NCBI GenBank assembly: GCA_045546135.1
Contig: JAZQCD010000010.1
Location: 16,351-80,350 of the forward strand
Length of the DNA stretch: 64,000 nucleotides
Direction: 5' to 3'
DNA from: RUG13409 sp045546135
GTDB taxonomy: Bacteria; Bacillota; Clostridia; Peptostreptococcales; Anaerovoracaceae
A program made the position numbers and the translations under genes. Each line of letters starts with the position of its first letter. Position 1 is the stretch's first letter. Below are positions 8,908-17,571 of this stretch, piece by piece. The notes beneath the pieces were generated by a model, which was given only the letters and a program-made list of their open reading frames with translations, was not told the DNA's origin and did not search any database.

Positions 8908-10150
8908 GACAGATAAAAAAGGCCTGATGAAACAGGAAAAACAAGGCTCAAAGACCCTCCTTGCATCCCTTATTTCCATAGTAATAGGAATGCTCGTAGG
9001 AGCCATAGTAGTTCTCATCGTAGGAAGCGCTTCTCCTGATATAAGCGGCAAGGGTACACTAGACGGCATCAAGCTCATACTCTTTGGACTCTTCAATACA
9101 GGAAGGGATTCTGCAGGAACTCTTACATTTGGATTCAACGGAGTCAATATAGGAAACATGCTCTTTAGAGCAACTCCCATCATCCTTACAGGACTTTCCG
9201 TTGCCATAGCAAACCAGACAGGACTTTTCAATATAGGAGCACCGGGTCAGTACCTTGTGGGTACCTGCGTCAGCCTCTATACTGCATTGTCAATTCCTTC
9301 TGACAAAGTTCCGCCTGCGCTCATCTGGCTCATTGCATTCGTTGCAGCGATCCTGGCAGGAGCTCTTTGGGGAGCTATCCCGGGGATGCTAAAAGCCTTC
9401 CTCAACATTAACGAGGTCATCGCATGCATCATGTGCAACTGGATCGCAGCAAACCTTGTCACATGGATATTCGATGAGAGCAATCTCAAGAATACAGTAG
9501 AAGGAACAAAGACAGCATATATCTACAAGACTACATACAACAACGTGGCAACAGCCAAGATGGGTCTTGACAAGATATTCCCGGGATCTCAGGTAAACGG
9601 AGGATTCATCATCGCAGTAATCTTTTGTATCCTTGGCTGGGTAGTCATGTCAAAGACCACCTTCGGATATCAGCTCAAAGCCTGCGGCGCAAACAGACAT
9701 GCCGCAAAATACGCTGGTATACCGGACAGAAGGAACATAGTTCTTTCCATGGCCATAGCAGGAGGCCTCGCATCCTCTGCAGGAGCTCTTTACTACCTTG
9801 CAGGTAATACAGAATTCTTCTGGTCTACATACCAGAGCCTTCCGGCAGCAGGATTCACAGGAATAGCCGTTGCTCTCCTTGCAGTGAACAATCCAATCGG
9901 AGTCATATTTGCAGGAAGCTTCATGTCCATGCTCAATGTATGCGGATCGCAGCTTACCTTCCTTACGCCTTTCAATGAATACATCACGGACGTTATCATA
10001 GCCGTTATCGTATATATCTCAGCATTCTCCCTGCTCATCAGAATGCTGCTCACCTCAAGGAAGGCAAAGCAGTACGACAAGCGTGACGGCGGAGAGCTGA
10101 AGGCGGAACCTGCCAAAGCAGAGCCCGCTGCAGAAGGAAAGGAGGCTTAG
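8900..10150 (+). CDS. Nucleoside ABC importer permease 1
   Basis: Membrane-spanning subunit (416 residues) of the nucleoside importer, BPD_transp_2 family like YufP. An N-terminal TM segment is followed by a ~60-residue loop, then a core with ILTGLSVAIANQTGLFNIGAPGQY-type sequence (transport-core motif), INEVIACIMCNWIA, and the conserved cytoplasmic KACGANRHAAKYAGI coupling loop. The C-terminal tail is charged and Glu/Ala/Lys-rich. The start ATG overlaps the ATPase end and has GGAGGAAG upstream. It pairs with the next permease 2 bases downstream. Confidence 0.94.
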   Translation: MPKTDKKGLMKQEKQGSKTLLASLISIVIGMLVGAIVVLIVGSASPDISGKGTLDGIKLILFGLFNTGRDSAGTLTFGFNGVNIGNMLFRATPIILTGLSVAIANQTGLFNIGAPGQYLVGTCVSLYTALSIPSDKVPPALIWLIAFVAAILAGALWGAIPGMLKAFLNINEVIACIMCNWIAANLVTWIFDESNLKNTVEGTKTAYIYKTTYNNVATAKMGLDKIFPGSQVNGGFIIAVIFCILGWVVMSKTTFGYQLKACGANRHAAKYAGIPDRRNIVLSMAIAGGLASSAGALYYLAGNTEFFWSTYQSLPAAGFTGIAVALLAVNNPIGVIFAGSFMSMLNVCGSQLTFLTPFNEYITDVIIAVIVYISAFSLLIRMLLTSRKAKQYDKRDGGELKAEPAKAEPAAEGKEA

Positions 10151-10152
10151 GG

Positions 10153-11175
10153 ATGTCATTTCTTATCAGACAAACTTTGATGTTCGCCATTCCTCTTATG
10201 ATCGTTGCTCTTGCAGGAGTATTCGCAGAGAGGAGCGGTGTCATAAACCTGGCTCTCGAAGGTACCATGATATTCGGAGCCTTCATGGGCGTAATATTCT
10301 GCCGCATACTTCAAAAGGGCGGTCTCTTTGAAGCAGCAAGAGCTGCTGAGAAATGGCAGGCACTCCAGGGATATCTCCTCCTGGCGCTTCTCTTTGTAGC
10401 ATTGTCGGGAGCCGTGTTCTCGCTATTGCTTGCGGTGGCGGCCATAAACTTCTCAGGTAACCAGACCATCATCGGTACAGCTATGAACATGCTGGCGCCT
10501 GCCCTTGTACTTTTCCTTGTCAGGATCATAGCAAACCAGAATGCTCTCGGACTTCTCAACGGAGGTTCAGCTACATTCTTCATGATCAGGAAAGCAAACC
10601 TTGGAATAGAATCGGAAAGCTTCTTTGTTGAGACTTTCATAAACAGAGCATACCTTACGACTTACTTCTGCATATTGGTATTCGTGGTACTGTCCATAAT
10701 ACTTTACAAGACAAGATTCGGACTCAGGCTCAGAGCCTGCGGTGAGAACCCTCAGGCAGCAGCTTCCCTTGGTATCAATGTCTTCAAGATGAGATACATA
10801 GGTACCATGATCTCAGGCGCGCTGGCAGGCATAGGCGGATTCGTATTTGCAGTAACTAGCGCTAATACCACTTCTAACGGTGATGTTGCAGGAACAGGAT
10901 TCCTTGCTCTGGCTGTTATGATCTTCGGTAACTGGAAGCCCTTGAATATAGCATTCGATTCACTTCTCTTTGGACTTTTCAAGTGCATAGGCGCAAGCTA
11001 CGCTACACTTGATATAAACGGAGACGGTATCTATAAACTGGCTGAGATAGGCATCAGCCCACACTTCTACAGGATGATGCCATATATAATCACACTCATA
11101 GTATTGATGCTGACGTCAAAGAACTCCAGAGCTCCGAAGGCCGAAGGTATTCCTTACGATAAGGGAATGAGATAA
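10153..11175 (+). CDS. Nucleoside ABC importer permease 2
   Basis: Second membrane subunit (340 residues), related to YufQ. Motifs visible: PLMIVALAGVFAERSGVINL, LEGTMIFGAFMG, the coupling loop RACGENPQAAASLGINV and ISGALAGIGGFVFAV. About nine hydrophobic segments. It starts 2 bases after permease 1 with GGAGG overlapping the previous stop, so the two are translated together. Last gene of the importer unit; a stem-loop follows. Confidence 0.94.
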   Translation: MSFLIRQTLMFAIPLMIVALAGVFAERSGVINLALEGTMIFGAFMGVIFCRILQKGGLFEAARAAEKWQALQGYLLLALLFVALSGAVFSLLLAVAAINFSGNQTIIGTAMNMLAPALVLFLVRIIANQNALGLLNGGSATFFMIRKANLGIESESFFVETFINRAYLTTYFCILVFVVLSIILYKTRFGLRLRACGENPQAAASLGINVFKMRYIGTMISGALAGIGGFVFAVTSANTTSNGDVAGTGFLALAVMIFGNWKPLNIAFDSLLFGLFKCIGASYATLDINGDGIYKLAEIGISPHFYRMMPYIITLIVLMLTSKNSRAPKAEGIPYDKGMR

Positions 11176-11187
11176 ACCAAAGATAAG

Positions 11188-11215
11188 CAGGGCAGGCCAA
11201 AAAAGACCTGCCCTG
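11188..11215 (+). terminator. Stem-loop after importer operon
   Basis: CAGGGCAGG pairs with CCTGCCCTG around an A-rich loop, but no T run follows. It is either a weak terminator or an mRNA-stabilising hairpin, so read-through into the uridine phosphorylase gene is plausible. Confidence 0.5.
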
Positions 11216-11287
11216 TAGTGTCATTGATCAAAGAACAGTATTTTCTTAGCGCGAAAAGTAGAGAAAGAGCACATTTAGGAGAGTTTT

Positions 11288-12064
11288 ATGAACTACAAAA
11301 GTGATTATCAATATCACATACAATGCAAGCCCGGTGACGTAGGAAGATACGTCATCATGCCGGGAGACCCCGGCCGCTGCGAATCCATAGCCAAGCTTTT
11401 TGATGACTATCATTTCGTAGCATACAACAGAGAATTCAAAACATATACAGGTACCCTGGACGGAGTAAAGGTAAGCGTATGCTCAACAGGCATAGGCGGA
11501 CCTTCTGCATCCATAGCCATGGAGGAACTCCACGACCTTGGCGCAGACACCTTCATAAGGACAGGTACCTGCGGAGGCATCAACTTAGACGTTCAGGCAG
11601 ACGATATAGTCGTTGCATCTGCTGCTGTGAGATTCGAACATACTTCCCTAGAGTATGCTCCCATAGAATATCCTGCAGTAGCTAACTTCGACATAACGGC
11701 ATGCCTAAAACAGGCTTCTGAAGCCCTTGGTCACAGGACTCATGTAGGAGTCGTTCAGTGCAAGGATGCTTTCTACGGACAGCATTTCCCCGAAAGATCG
11801 CCTAATTCCTATGAACTACTTCAGAAATGGGAAGCGTGGAAAAAACTCGGAGTCCTGGCATCGGAAATGGAGTCTGCAGCCATGTTCGTCGTAGCAGATG
11901 CTCTTGGCTGCCGCTGCGGATCTTGTTTCCACGTTGTATGGAACCAGGAAAGAGAGAATGCAGGTCTCGATCAGAAGATGACTGAAGATACATCTTCATC
12001 CGTAAAGACTGCAGTCGAGGGCTTAAGGCTCCTCATTGCAGAGGATAAAAAGTACGGACGCTGA
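11288..12064 (+). CDS. udp: Uridine phosphorylase
   Basis: Phosphorolysis of (deoxy)uridine to uracil and (deoxy)ribose-1-phosphate, in the cytosol. The 258-residue product has the NP-I family fold signals: VIMPGDPGRCE (phosphate loop), STGIGGPSASIAMEEL, FIRTGTCGGI, CKDAFYGQH typical of uridine phosphorylases, and ASEMESAAMFVVA near the ribose site. GGAGAG precedes the ATG. Gene order (importer, udp, tdk, pnp) fits uptake followed by phosphorolysis; its product goes to DeoB/DeoC encoded at the window start. Confidence 0.94.
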   Translation: MNYKSDYQYHIQCKPGDVGRYVIMPGDPGRCESIAKLFDDYHFVAYNREFKTYTGTLDGVKVSVCSTGIGGPSASIAMEELHDLGADTFIRTGTCGGINLDVQADDIVVASAAVRFEHTSLEYAPIEYPAVANFDITACLKQASEALGHRTHVGVVQCKDAFYGQHFPERSPNSYELLQKWEAWKKLGVLASEMESAAMFVVADALGCRCGSCFHVVWNQERENAGLDQKMTEDTSSSVKTAVEGLRLLIAEDKKYGR

Positions 12065-12124
12065 TCTAAAAAATATAGATATCGTCTGTTTGCGATATTT
12101 TGGTCATTAAGTGAGGTGAAAATA

Positions 12125-12721
12125 ATGGCTGCAAAGCTATATTTCAAATACGGAGCCATGGGCAGTTCAAAAACAGCGCAGGCTCTCATAACCAAATTCA
12201 ATTATGAGGAAAGGAACATGAAGGTCCTCTTCCTTAAACCGTCCACTGATACAAGAGACGGAGCTGATATAGTAAGGTCAAGGATAGGTCTTGAATCAAA
12301 GGCTGTCGTAGTACCTCCCGAGCAAAACATCTGGGAACTTTTCAACGAGAAGTACACAGACTGCGATGCTGTCATAGTGGATGAGTGCCAGTTCCTTACT
12401 CCCGAGCAGGTAGACCAGCTTGCTGACATAACCATAGACTTCGATGTAGCAGTCCTTTGCTTTGGACTTCGTACAGATGCATTCACTCACTTCTTCCCGG
12501 GAGCTCAAAGGCTCATGGAGATAGCAGAGTCCATTACGGAGATCAAGATGGTCTGCGACTGCGGAGCAAAGGCATCCATCAACGCCAGATTCGACGGTGA
12601 CGGAAATATAGTATTCGAAGGTGAACAGATAGCCTTAGGTGGAAACGACCGCTACAGAGCCATGTGCCGCAAATGCTGGACAAAGGCAAGAAGAGAATAT
12701 CTAAAGAATAAAAGTAAATAA
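12125..12721 (+). CDS. tdk: Thymidine kinase (type II)
   Basis: Phosphorylates thymidine (and deoxyuridine) with ATP, the salvage branch that competes with phosphorolysis. The 198-residue product has the P-loop GAMGSSKT (residues 10-17; most homologues have SGKT), the Walker B-type IVDECQFL, the lid region near FGLRTDAF, and a zinc finger made by CDCG and CRKC. The ATG at 12125 is preceded by GAGGTG with correct spacing; a GTG 9 bases upstream lies within that ribosome site and is unlikely. An inverted repeat ATATCG/CGATAT lies in the 60-base gap after udp. Confidence 0.94.
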   Translation: MAAKLYFKYGAMGSSKTAQALITKFNYEERNMKVLFLKPSTDTRDGADIVRSRIGLESKAVVVPPEQNIWELFNEKYTDCDAVIVDECQFLTPEQVDQLADITIDFDVAVLCFGLRTDAFTHFFPGAQRLMEIAESITEIKMVCDCGAKASINARFDGDGNIVFEGEQIALGGNDRYRAMCRKCWTKARREYLKNKSK

Positions 12722-12730
12722 ACAAAGTAT

Positions 12731-12838
12731 CTCAAGCAGCGGTCATACCCCGTGACAAATGTTCCGAGGAGGCAGCCGAGACTACAGGCTCGGCGTCGGC
12801 TCCGAGACATTTGGAATGGGCGTATGGCCGTGCTTGAG
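12731..12838 (+). ncRNA. 108-nt highly self-complementary element before pnp (candidate cis-regulatory RNA)
   Basis: The element folds into one long interrupted hairpin. CTCAAGCA (12731) pairs with TGCTTGAG (end 12838), GGTCATAC with GTATGGCC, AAATGT with ACATTT, GGAG with CTCC, and GCCGAG with CTCGGC at the tip. Both arms contain unpaired internal loops of conserved-looking, non-repetitive sequence, unlike a terminator (no T run). It lies 34 bases before the purine nucleoside phosphorylase ATG. It does not match the purine, THF, SRP or 6S patterns I can recall. It could be an orphan riboswitch, a small RNA, or a palindromic mobile repeat; only one copy is present in this window. Confidence 0.5.
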
Positions 12839-12872
12839 CAAATTGCAGTATTAAGGATCAGGAGGTTTTGAG

Positions 12873-13697
12873 ATGAGTTATGAGTACAAAGATTACGTAA
12901 AAAGCGCAGAAATCGTAAGAGAAAAACTCTCAGGCTTTCAGCCTGAAGTCCTCATGATCATGGGATCGGGACTTGGATTCATGGGTAATCTTGTTGAGGA
13001 TCCCATTTATGTAGATTACAAAGACATACCCGGATTTAAAGTCTCTACAGCTCCGGGTCACGCAGGAAGATTCGTCTTCGGCAAACTTTACGGAAAGAAT
13101 GTGGCCGTCATGCAGGGCCGTATGCATACCTATGAAGGATATTCGCCTCAGGATGTGGTATACCCTGTTAGAGTTTCAAAGCTCCTTGGTATAGAAAAGA
13201 TGATAGTCACCAATGCAGCAGGCGCTATCAACACAAGCTTTAGACCCGGAGACATCATGCTCATTACGGACCACATAAAGCTTGCTCTTGTGAGCCCCCT
13301 TTCCGGTGACAACATAGAAGAGTTCGGAACAAGGTTCCCTGACATGAGCACCGTATATGACAGAGAACTCCAGGAAAAGGCAAGGGATGCTGCAAAGTCC
13401 CTAGGTATAGATCTGAAGGAAGGCGTATATATGTTCTTCCCGGGTCCTCAGTTTGAGACGCCTGCCGAGATAAGGGCAGCCAGAGTCCTTGGAGCTGATG
13501 CAGCCGGCATGAGCACAGTGCCGGAAGCTATAACAGCAAACCATTGCGGGATGAAGATCATAGGACTTACTCTTTGCTCCAATATGGCTGCAGGAGTCTT
13601 AGACCAGCCTCTGTCAGGAGCAGAAGTAAATGAGGCAGCAGAAGCATCTGCGCCAAAGTTCTCTTCATTGGTCGCAGAGATCCTGAAAAGGATATAA
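12873..13697 (+). CDS. punA: Purine-nucleoside phosphorylase
   Basis: Trimeric-type PNP releasing guanine or hypoxanthine and (deoxy)ribose-1-phosphate. Of 274 residues; seen are MGSGLG (phosphate site), PGFKVSTAPGHAGRFVFG, VMQGRMHTYEGY, IVTNAAGAINTSFRPGD, GPQFETPAEIRA, GADAAGMSTVPEAI and the CSNMAAG segment of the base pocket. AGGAGG sits correctly before the ATG. It completes the set of nucleoside-cleaving enzymes of this region. Expression may be controlled by the structured element upstream. Ends in a strong terminator. Confidence 0.95.
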   Translation: MSYEYKDYVKSAEIVREKLSGFQPEVLMIMGSGLGFMGNLVEDPIYVDYKDIPGFKVSTAPGHAGRFVFGKLYGKNVAVMQGRMHTYEGYSPQDVVYPVRVSKLLGIEKMIVTNAAGAINTSFRPGDIMLITDHIKLALVSPLSGDNIEEFGTRFPDMSTVYDRELQEKARDAAKSLGIDLKEGVYMFFPGPQFETPAEIRAARVLGADAAGMSTVPEAITANHCGMKIIGLTLCSNMAAGVLDQPLSGAEVNEAAEASAPKFSSLVAEILKRI

Positions 13698-13720
13698 ACC
13701 TGATTGCGATACGCATCCAT

Positions 13721-13752
13721 GCCGGGCCAAAAAAGGCCCGGCTTTTGTTTTT
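13721..13752 (+). terminator. Intrinsic terminator after pnp
   Basis: Perfect 8-bp GC stem GCCGGGCC/GGCCCGGC, loop A6, followed by TTTTGTTTTT. Confidence 0.92.
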
Positions 13753-13811
13753 AAATTAATTCCTCTTTGCATCTTCATTGTATATTAATCCTCGCTTGTA
13801 CCAAAAAAATG

Positions 13812-13840
13812 TGGACTTTTTTCATACATGTGAGTACAAT
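13812..13840 (+). promoter_or_regulatory. Candidate promoter of acyltransferase-like/dockerin transcript
   Basis: TGGACT and TACAAT with 17-base spacing, 87 bases before the acyltransferase-like ATG. Confidence 0.5.
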
Positions 13841-13858
13841 ATGAAAAAAGGAAAGAAT

Positions 13859-13930
13859 ATGCATGAGAAGGATATATATGCATATCCAATGGACGCAGTT
13901 TTTGCGCCGTGTATGAGAGGAACAAAATGA
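13859..13930 (+). CDS. Possible 23-residue leader peptide or small protein
   Basis: ATG at 13859 follows AGGAAAG and opens a 23-codon frame (begins MHEKDIYAYPMD, ends MRGTK). Its TGA overlaps the ATG of the acyltransferase-like gene as ATGA, the usual arrangement for translational coupling. It has no recognisable family. It may be a leader ORF, or chance; without homologues this is tentative. Confidence 0.35.
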   Translation: MHEKDIYAYPMDAVFAPCMRGTK

Positions 13931-14784
13931 GAAAGAAAAGAAGAGACGGAGTCCGTATAGACGGACTTGACGGATACCACAATATACTTCCGTATATAAT
14001 GCCCAAAAGAACGGAAGCAGAAGTCAGCCTTACAGAGACCTTCGATGTTACCGAGCTTCTTGAGTATATGAAGGAAAGAAATGAAAAAGAGGGACTTAAC
14101 CTTAAGTTCTTCCATGCTTTCTGCACATCAGTAGCAAGGACCATTTACCTTCGCCCTGTCATGAATACATTCATTTCCGGCAGGAAGTTTTGGCAAAGGC
14201 AGGAGGTTAGTCTTTCCTTTGTCGTAAAGCAGGCCTTTGCAGATGACGGCGAAGAGACGCTCATGTTCCTCGTCGTAAAACCCGATATGAACCTTGATTC
14301 TGTATCAAAGCTGATCCTTGGTGATGTTCAAAAGGTAAGGAAAGAGCATACCAACGATCTTGACAAGCTCATGAACTTCGTCGGAAGCCTTCCAAGGTGG
14401 TTCCTTGAAATATTCTTCTGGACACTCAGGAAACTTGAATATCACGGCTGTATGCCAAAGGGCCTTACTGCAGGCGATCCTAACTACTCCACAGCTTTAT
14501 TATCGAACCTTGGCTCCATCAAGTCAGGAGCTCCCTATCATCACTTAAGCGAGTATGGCACATGCTCCCTTATGATAACCATAGGAACGGTCCACAAGGA
14601 AAACTATATAAAGGACGACGGAACTGTAGGTTCAAAGGACATAGTTGAGGCCACCTTTACTCTTGACGAAAGGCTTGCAGACGGTTTCTATTACGCAAAG
14701 TCCTTAAGGATCACCAAGTATCTCCTTGAGCATCCTGAGCATTTGACAGAGACCATGGAGACACCGGTCCCAGTGGAGCTTTAA
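13927..14784 (+). CDS. E2/CAT-superfamily acyltransferase-like protein, catalytic His replaced
   Basis: A stand-alone 285-residue protein resembling the catalytic domain of 2-oxoacid dehydrogenase E2 (chloramphenicol acetyltransferase fold), without lipoyl or subunit-binding domains. Supporting segments: FFHAFCTSVARTIYLRPVMN, LSNLGSIKSGAPYHHLSEYG and, near the C-terminus, LDERLADGFYYA. The family active site is DHRxxDG; here it reads DERLADG, so the catalytic His is Glu. A paralogue at 36163 shares this change, so it is not a sequencing error. Start chosen at 13927 (GAGAGG upstream). The gene lies 3 bases before the dockerin protein gene, whose ribosome site is inside this gene's last codons. 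Function is unknown. Confidence 0.8.
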   Translation: MRKKRRDGVRIDGLDGYHNILPYIMPKRTEAEVSLTETFDVTELLEYMKERNEKEGLNLKFFHAFCTSVARTIYLRPVMNTFISGRKFWQRQEVSLSFVVKQAFADDGEETLMFLVVKPDMNLDSVSKLILGDVQKVRKEHTNDLDKLMNFVGSLPRWFLEIFFWTLRKLEYHGCMPKGLTAGDPNYSTALLSNLGSIKSGAPYHHLSEYGTCSLMITIGTVHKENYIKDDGTVGSKDIVEATFTLDERLADGFYYAKSLRITKYLLEHPEHLTETMETPVPVEL

Positions 14785-14787
14785 AGA

Positions 14788-17337
14788 ATGAAAAGAATTT
14801 CGAAAAAAATTTCATTGATGAAACTGATCATCATGGCGGCAATAATTGCCGCCATGTTTCCTTGCAAAGCCTTTGCAGAAAGCACAAGTCTTGATACGGG
14901 CATAGAAGGACTTTATGCAGAATATGATGGAGGCTCATGGACAAGTTCCGGCAATATGATCACCGGTTCTGCTACGGGGACCGCAGAGGATATATGGGAC
15001 TATGCAAAGAGCGCTGAAGGGACATTGGTCTTAAAGAATTCTCTCAATGAAGATGCAGTTTTGTCCTTTTCATATTCAGTTACTTTGGCGCAGGGCGGAA
15101 AAGTGACCATAGATGATGCAGAAGTTTTGGAGAGCGGCAGCTTTTCAAAAAGGCTCGCTCCAAATGAAACTGTTGAAATAACCATTTTTTCAGGAGATCC
15201 GGGAGCAAGGACCTCTGCTGCTGAACTTAAAGGCATCACCTTTACAAAGAAAGTCCACGCCAACGTGACTTTCATGCCTTCAGAATCTGGCGGCTACTAT
15301 ACAGTAGACGGAGAAACTGTCACAGAAAAGCTTGTCATAGGGCGCGATGCAGAAGATGGTTTTGATCTCCAAGCCTTCCCAAGTGAAGGATACAAGCTCC
15401 TTGGCTGGTATTCAGATGCGATCGGTGGATACTTAGGAGACTCAATAGCATTTACGGCATTTTTTGACAGGGACCAGACTGTCTATCCTGTATTTGCAGA
15501 TGAAGACCTTCCCATATGGCAAGCAGGTGTATATAGATCTTCAGATCTTAATGATGCTGTCCTTTACGCAGCTGAAAATGATATAGAGACCATAGTCCTT
15601 GCATCAAGCGGTACTATTCCTGCAGGGACATATACTATTCCTTTTGGGCATACTCTCCTGATCCCTTATGACAATGCGGGCACTGTAAACAGGGAAACTC
15701 CTGATATATATAAGGCTTTGGATGCCTTTGCTCCCTATCCGTTCAGGACCCTCACCATGGAGGGAGGAGCTGTGCTTGATATAAAGGGCGCTCTCAATGT
15801 AAACGGCAAGATAAACTCTGACAATACAGGCTATACGGGAGTAACATCGGGTCCTTACGGATATATATCTATGGAAGAGGGCAGCTCCATAAACCTTAGC
15901 AGCGGCGCTTCTTTATACTGCTGGGGATATATAGCTGGAGACGGCAGCATCACTGCGGCAAGAGGGTCTTCTGTATTTGAACCATTCCAGATAGCAGACC
16001 TAAGAGGCGGTACTGCTACATCTGCAATGAACAACAATGCAGCAAGGGTCCTTCCTTTCCAGCAGTACTATATACAAAACATCGAAGTTCTCACTGTATA
16101 CGAGTATGGTTCAAGAGGACTTGCTGTAGGCTCAACAACCATAGACGGAGACGTGGCAGTTCCTACTCTTAACTTTGCAGGACCTGAAGACGGAAGCCTG
16201 TTTAGACTCTCTGCAGGTTCTTCCTTTTCAAAGAGGTATGACCCAAAAGAAGACAGAGTATATTACGAGATAGACGGGGATGCGAACTTGTCTCCTGTGT
16301 CCATACATGCATATATAAATGTATATTCAGATAAATATACCCTTCCTTTAATGGAGAATACGACTGTCATCATAAAGTCAGGAACTGTTACTCTTGATCA
16401 GGACCTTTGCCTTCTTCCCGGCAATGAGACAGTAATTGAAAGAGGAGCAGCCCTAAAAGTATCTTCAGGAAACAAACTGTATATATATGACAGGGATGAC
16501 TACATGGGCAAAGGCTTTCTCTTTGAAGGCGCTGACATGATGCCCAGCTTCTATCAGCCGGACAGAAAGCCGTCCGATGTATTTGATGAAAGCAAGATGG
16601 TCGATGCCATTCTTGATGTCTGCGGCAGGCTCGAGGCAGAAGGCAGTGTCTTTACTACTAAGGGCGGAGCAAACATCACCAGCTCAAACGGTCTTGGAAG
16701 AGTGGTCTTCATTTCTGCTGCTTCGGGTCCTGAACTTACCTATCAGACAGTCCAGACAGGTACAGAGGTCGAGTACCAAGGCATAGAGGCAGTACCTCCC
16801 ATGCTGAAGAACGGAGTCTTTGGACAAGAGGATGGGTATACACTCACCACCGGCAGCGAAGGGGGTTCATATTTCAGCTATTGCAAAAAAGAGGACAAAT
16901 GGCATACAGGAGATCCATGCCAGGATGCAGCTATAACGGTCATTCCTTATCCGCAGGATGCATTTACGGAGTGGACAGACTATGTGGCCCGCGAGAGGAC
17001 AGTGAATGTCTTTTACGACATTCCGTGCAGAGCAGGCTATCTTAAGGACGGAAGGTATGTAAAGCTTGAGCCAAGGAAAGAGGCAGACGGAAGCTATAGT
17101 TTCGATGCTCCTGAAGGTGTAGATGAACTCATACTTGTGATACTTGGCGATGTGAATCTTGACGGCAGGATATCCAATGCAGATTCGACAAAACTCAAGG
17201 CCTCAGTAAAGGGAATGGCAGCCTTGGATCTTGTTCAGGAATTCGCTGCTGATGTCAACGGAGATAAAAAGATATCCAATGCAGATTCAACGAAATTAAA
17301 GGCTGTCGTAAAGGGTATGACGACCCTTGGCTGGTAG
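14788..17337 (+). CDS. Secreted dockerin-containing surface protein (849 aa)
   Basis: Predicted exported protein: basic N-terminus, hydrophobic core and a signal-peptidase site near AFA-ES (residue ~30). Residues ~160-240 resemble an InlB/Listeria-Bacteroides B-repeat (GYKLLGWYSD). The middle is beta-rich, Gly/Ser/Thr-rich, without an obvious catalytic motif. Residues ~714-787 form a module also found before the dockerins of the two neighbouring proteins (PCRAGYL is its core). Residues ~788-849 are a type I dockerin duplicate: GDVNLDGRISNAD and ADVNGDKKISNAD, each followed by a Lys-rich helix. It should therefore dock onto a cohesin. Only 3 bases separate it from the preceding gene; a terminator follows. 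Role on the cell surface is inferred; substrate unknown. Confidence 0.85.
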   Translation: MKRISKKISLMKLIIMAAIIAAMFPCKAFAESTSLDTGIEGLYAEYDGGSWTSSGNMITGSATGTAEDIWDYAKSAEGTLVLKNSLNEDAVLSFSYSVTLAQGGKVTIDDAEVLESGSFSKRLAPNETVEITIFSGDPGARTSAAELKGITFTKKVHANVTFMPSESGGYYTVDGETVTEKLVIGRDAEDGFDLQAFPSEGYKLLGWYSDAIGGYLGDSIAFTAFFDRDQTVYPVFADEDLPIWQAGVYRSSDLNDAVLYAAENDIETIVLASSGTIPAGTYTIPFGHTLLIPYDNAGTVNRETPDIYKALDAFAPYPFRTLTMEGGAVLDIKGALNVNGKINSDNTGYTGVTSGPYGYISMEEGSSINLSSGASLYCWGYIAGDGSITAARGSSVFEPFQIADLRGGTATSAMNNNAARVLPFQQYYIQNIEVLTVYEYGSRGLAVGSTTIDGDVAVPTLNFAGPEDGSLFRLSAGSSFSKRYDPKEDRVYYEIDGDANLSPVSIHAYINVYSDKYTLPLMENTTVIIKSGTVTLDQDLCLLPGNETVIERGAALKVSSGNKLYIYDRDDYMGKGFLFEGADMMPSFYQPDRKPSDVFDESKMVDAILDVCGRLEAEGSVFTTKGGANITSSNGLGRVVFISAASGPELTYQTVQTGTEVEYQGIEAVPPMLKNGVFGQEDGYTLTTGSEGGSYFSYCKKEDKWHTGDPCQDAAITVIPYPQDAFTEWTDYVARERTVNVFYDIPCRAGYLKDGRYVKLEPRKEADGSYSFDAPEGVDELILVILGDVNLDGRISNADSTKLKASVKGMAALDLVQEFAADVNGDKKISNADSTKLKAVVKGMTTLGW

Positions 17338-17369
17338 TAAGAAAATGACATATGATAAAGATATAACGG

Positions 17370-17396
17370 CATCCCCGCATCGGCGGGGATGTTTTT
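17370..17396 (+). terminator. Intrinsic terminator after 849-aa dockerin gene
   Basis: CATCCCCGC/GCGGGGATG stem with a 4-base loop and five Ts. Confidence 0.9.
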
Positions 17397-17478
17397 GTGT
17401 TATCCGTATCCTAATATTTTTTTATTATACAAACATAAAAATATCAAAAATTATTTGTATCCAAGAACTAAAATTATA

Positions 17479-17507
17479 TTGCATCTGAGTTTTAAGAATA
17501 GTAAAAT
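17479..17507 (+). promoter_or_regulatory. Candidate promoter of subtilisin-like protease gene
   Basis: TTGCAT and TAAAAT separated by 17 bases in an AT-rich 175-base gap, about 65 bases before the ATG. Confidence 0.55.
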
Positions 17508-17571
17508 ACCAAGGTATACATAACTAATATTCTTAATGTTATTCCATTTAAGAAGAGAAAGAGGAAATATT

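Noticed and set aside
12731..12838. SRP (4.5S) RNA because of the string GAGGAGGCAGCC
   Set aside because: The GGAA tetraloop and the conserved asymmetric loop of SRP domain IV are not in the right places.
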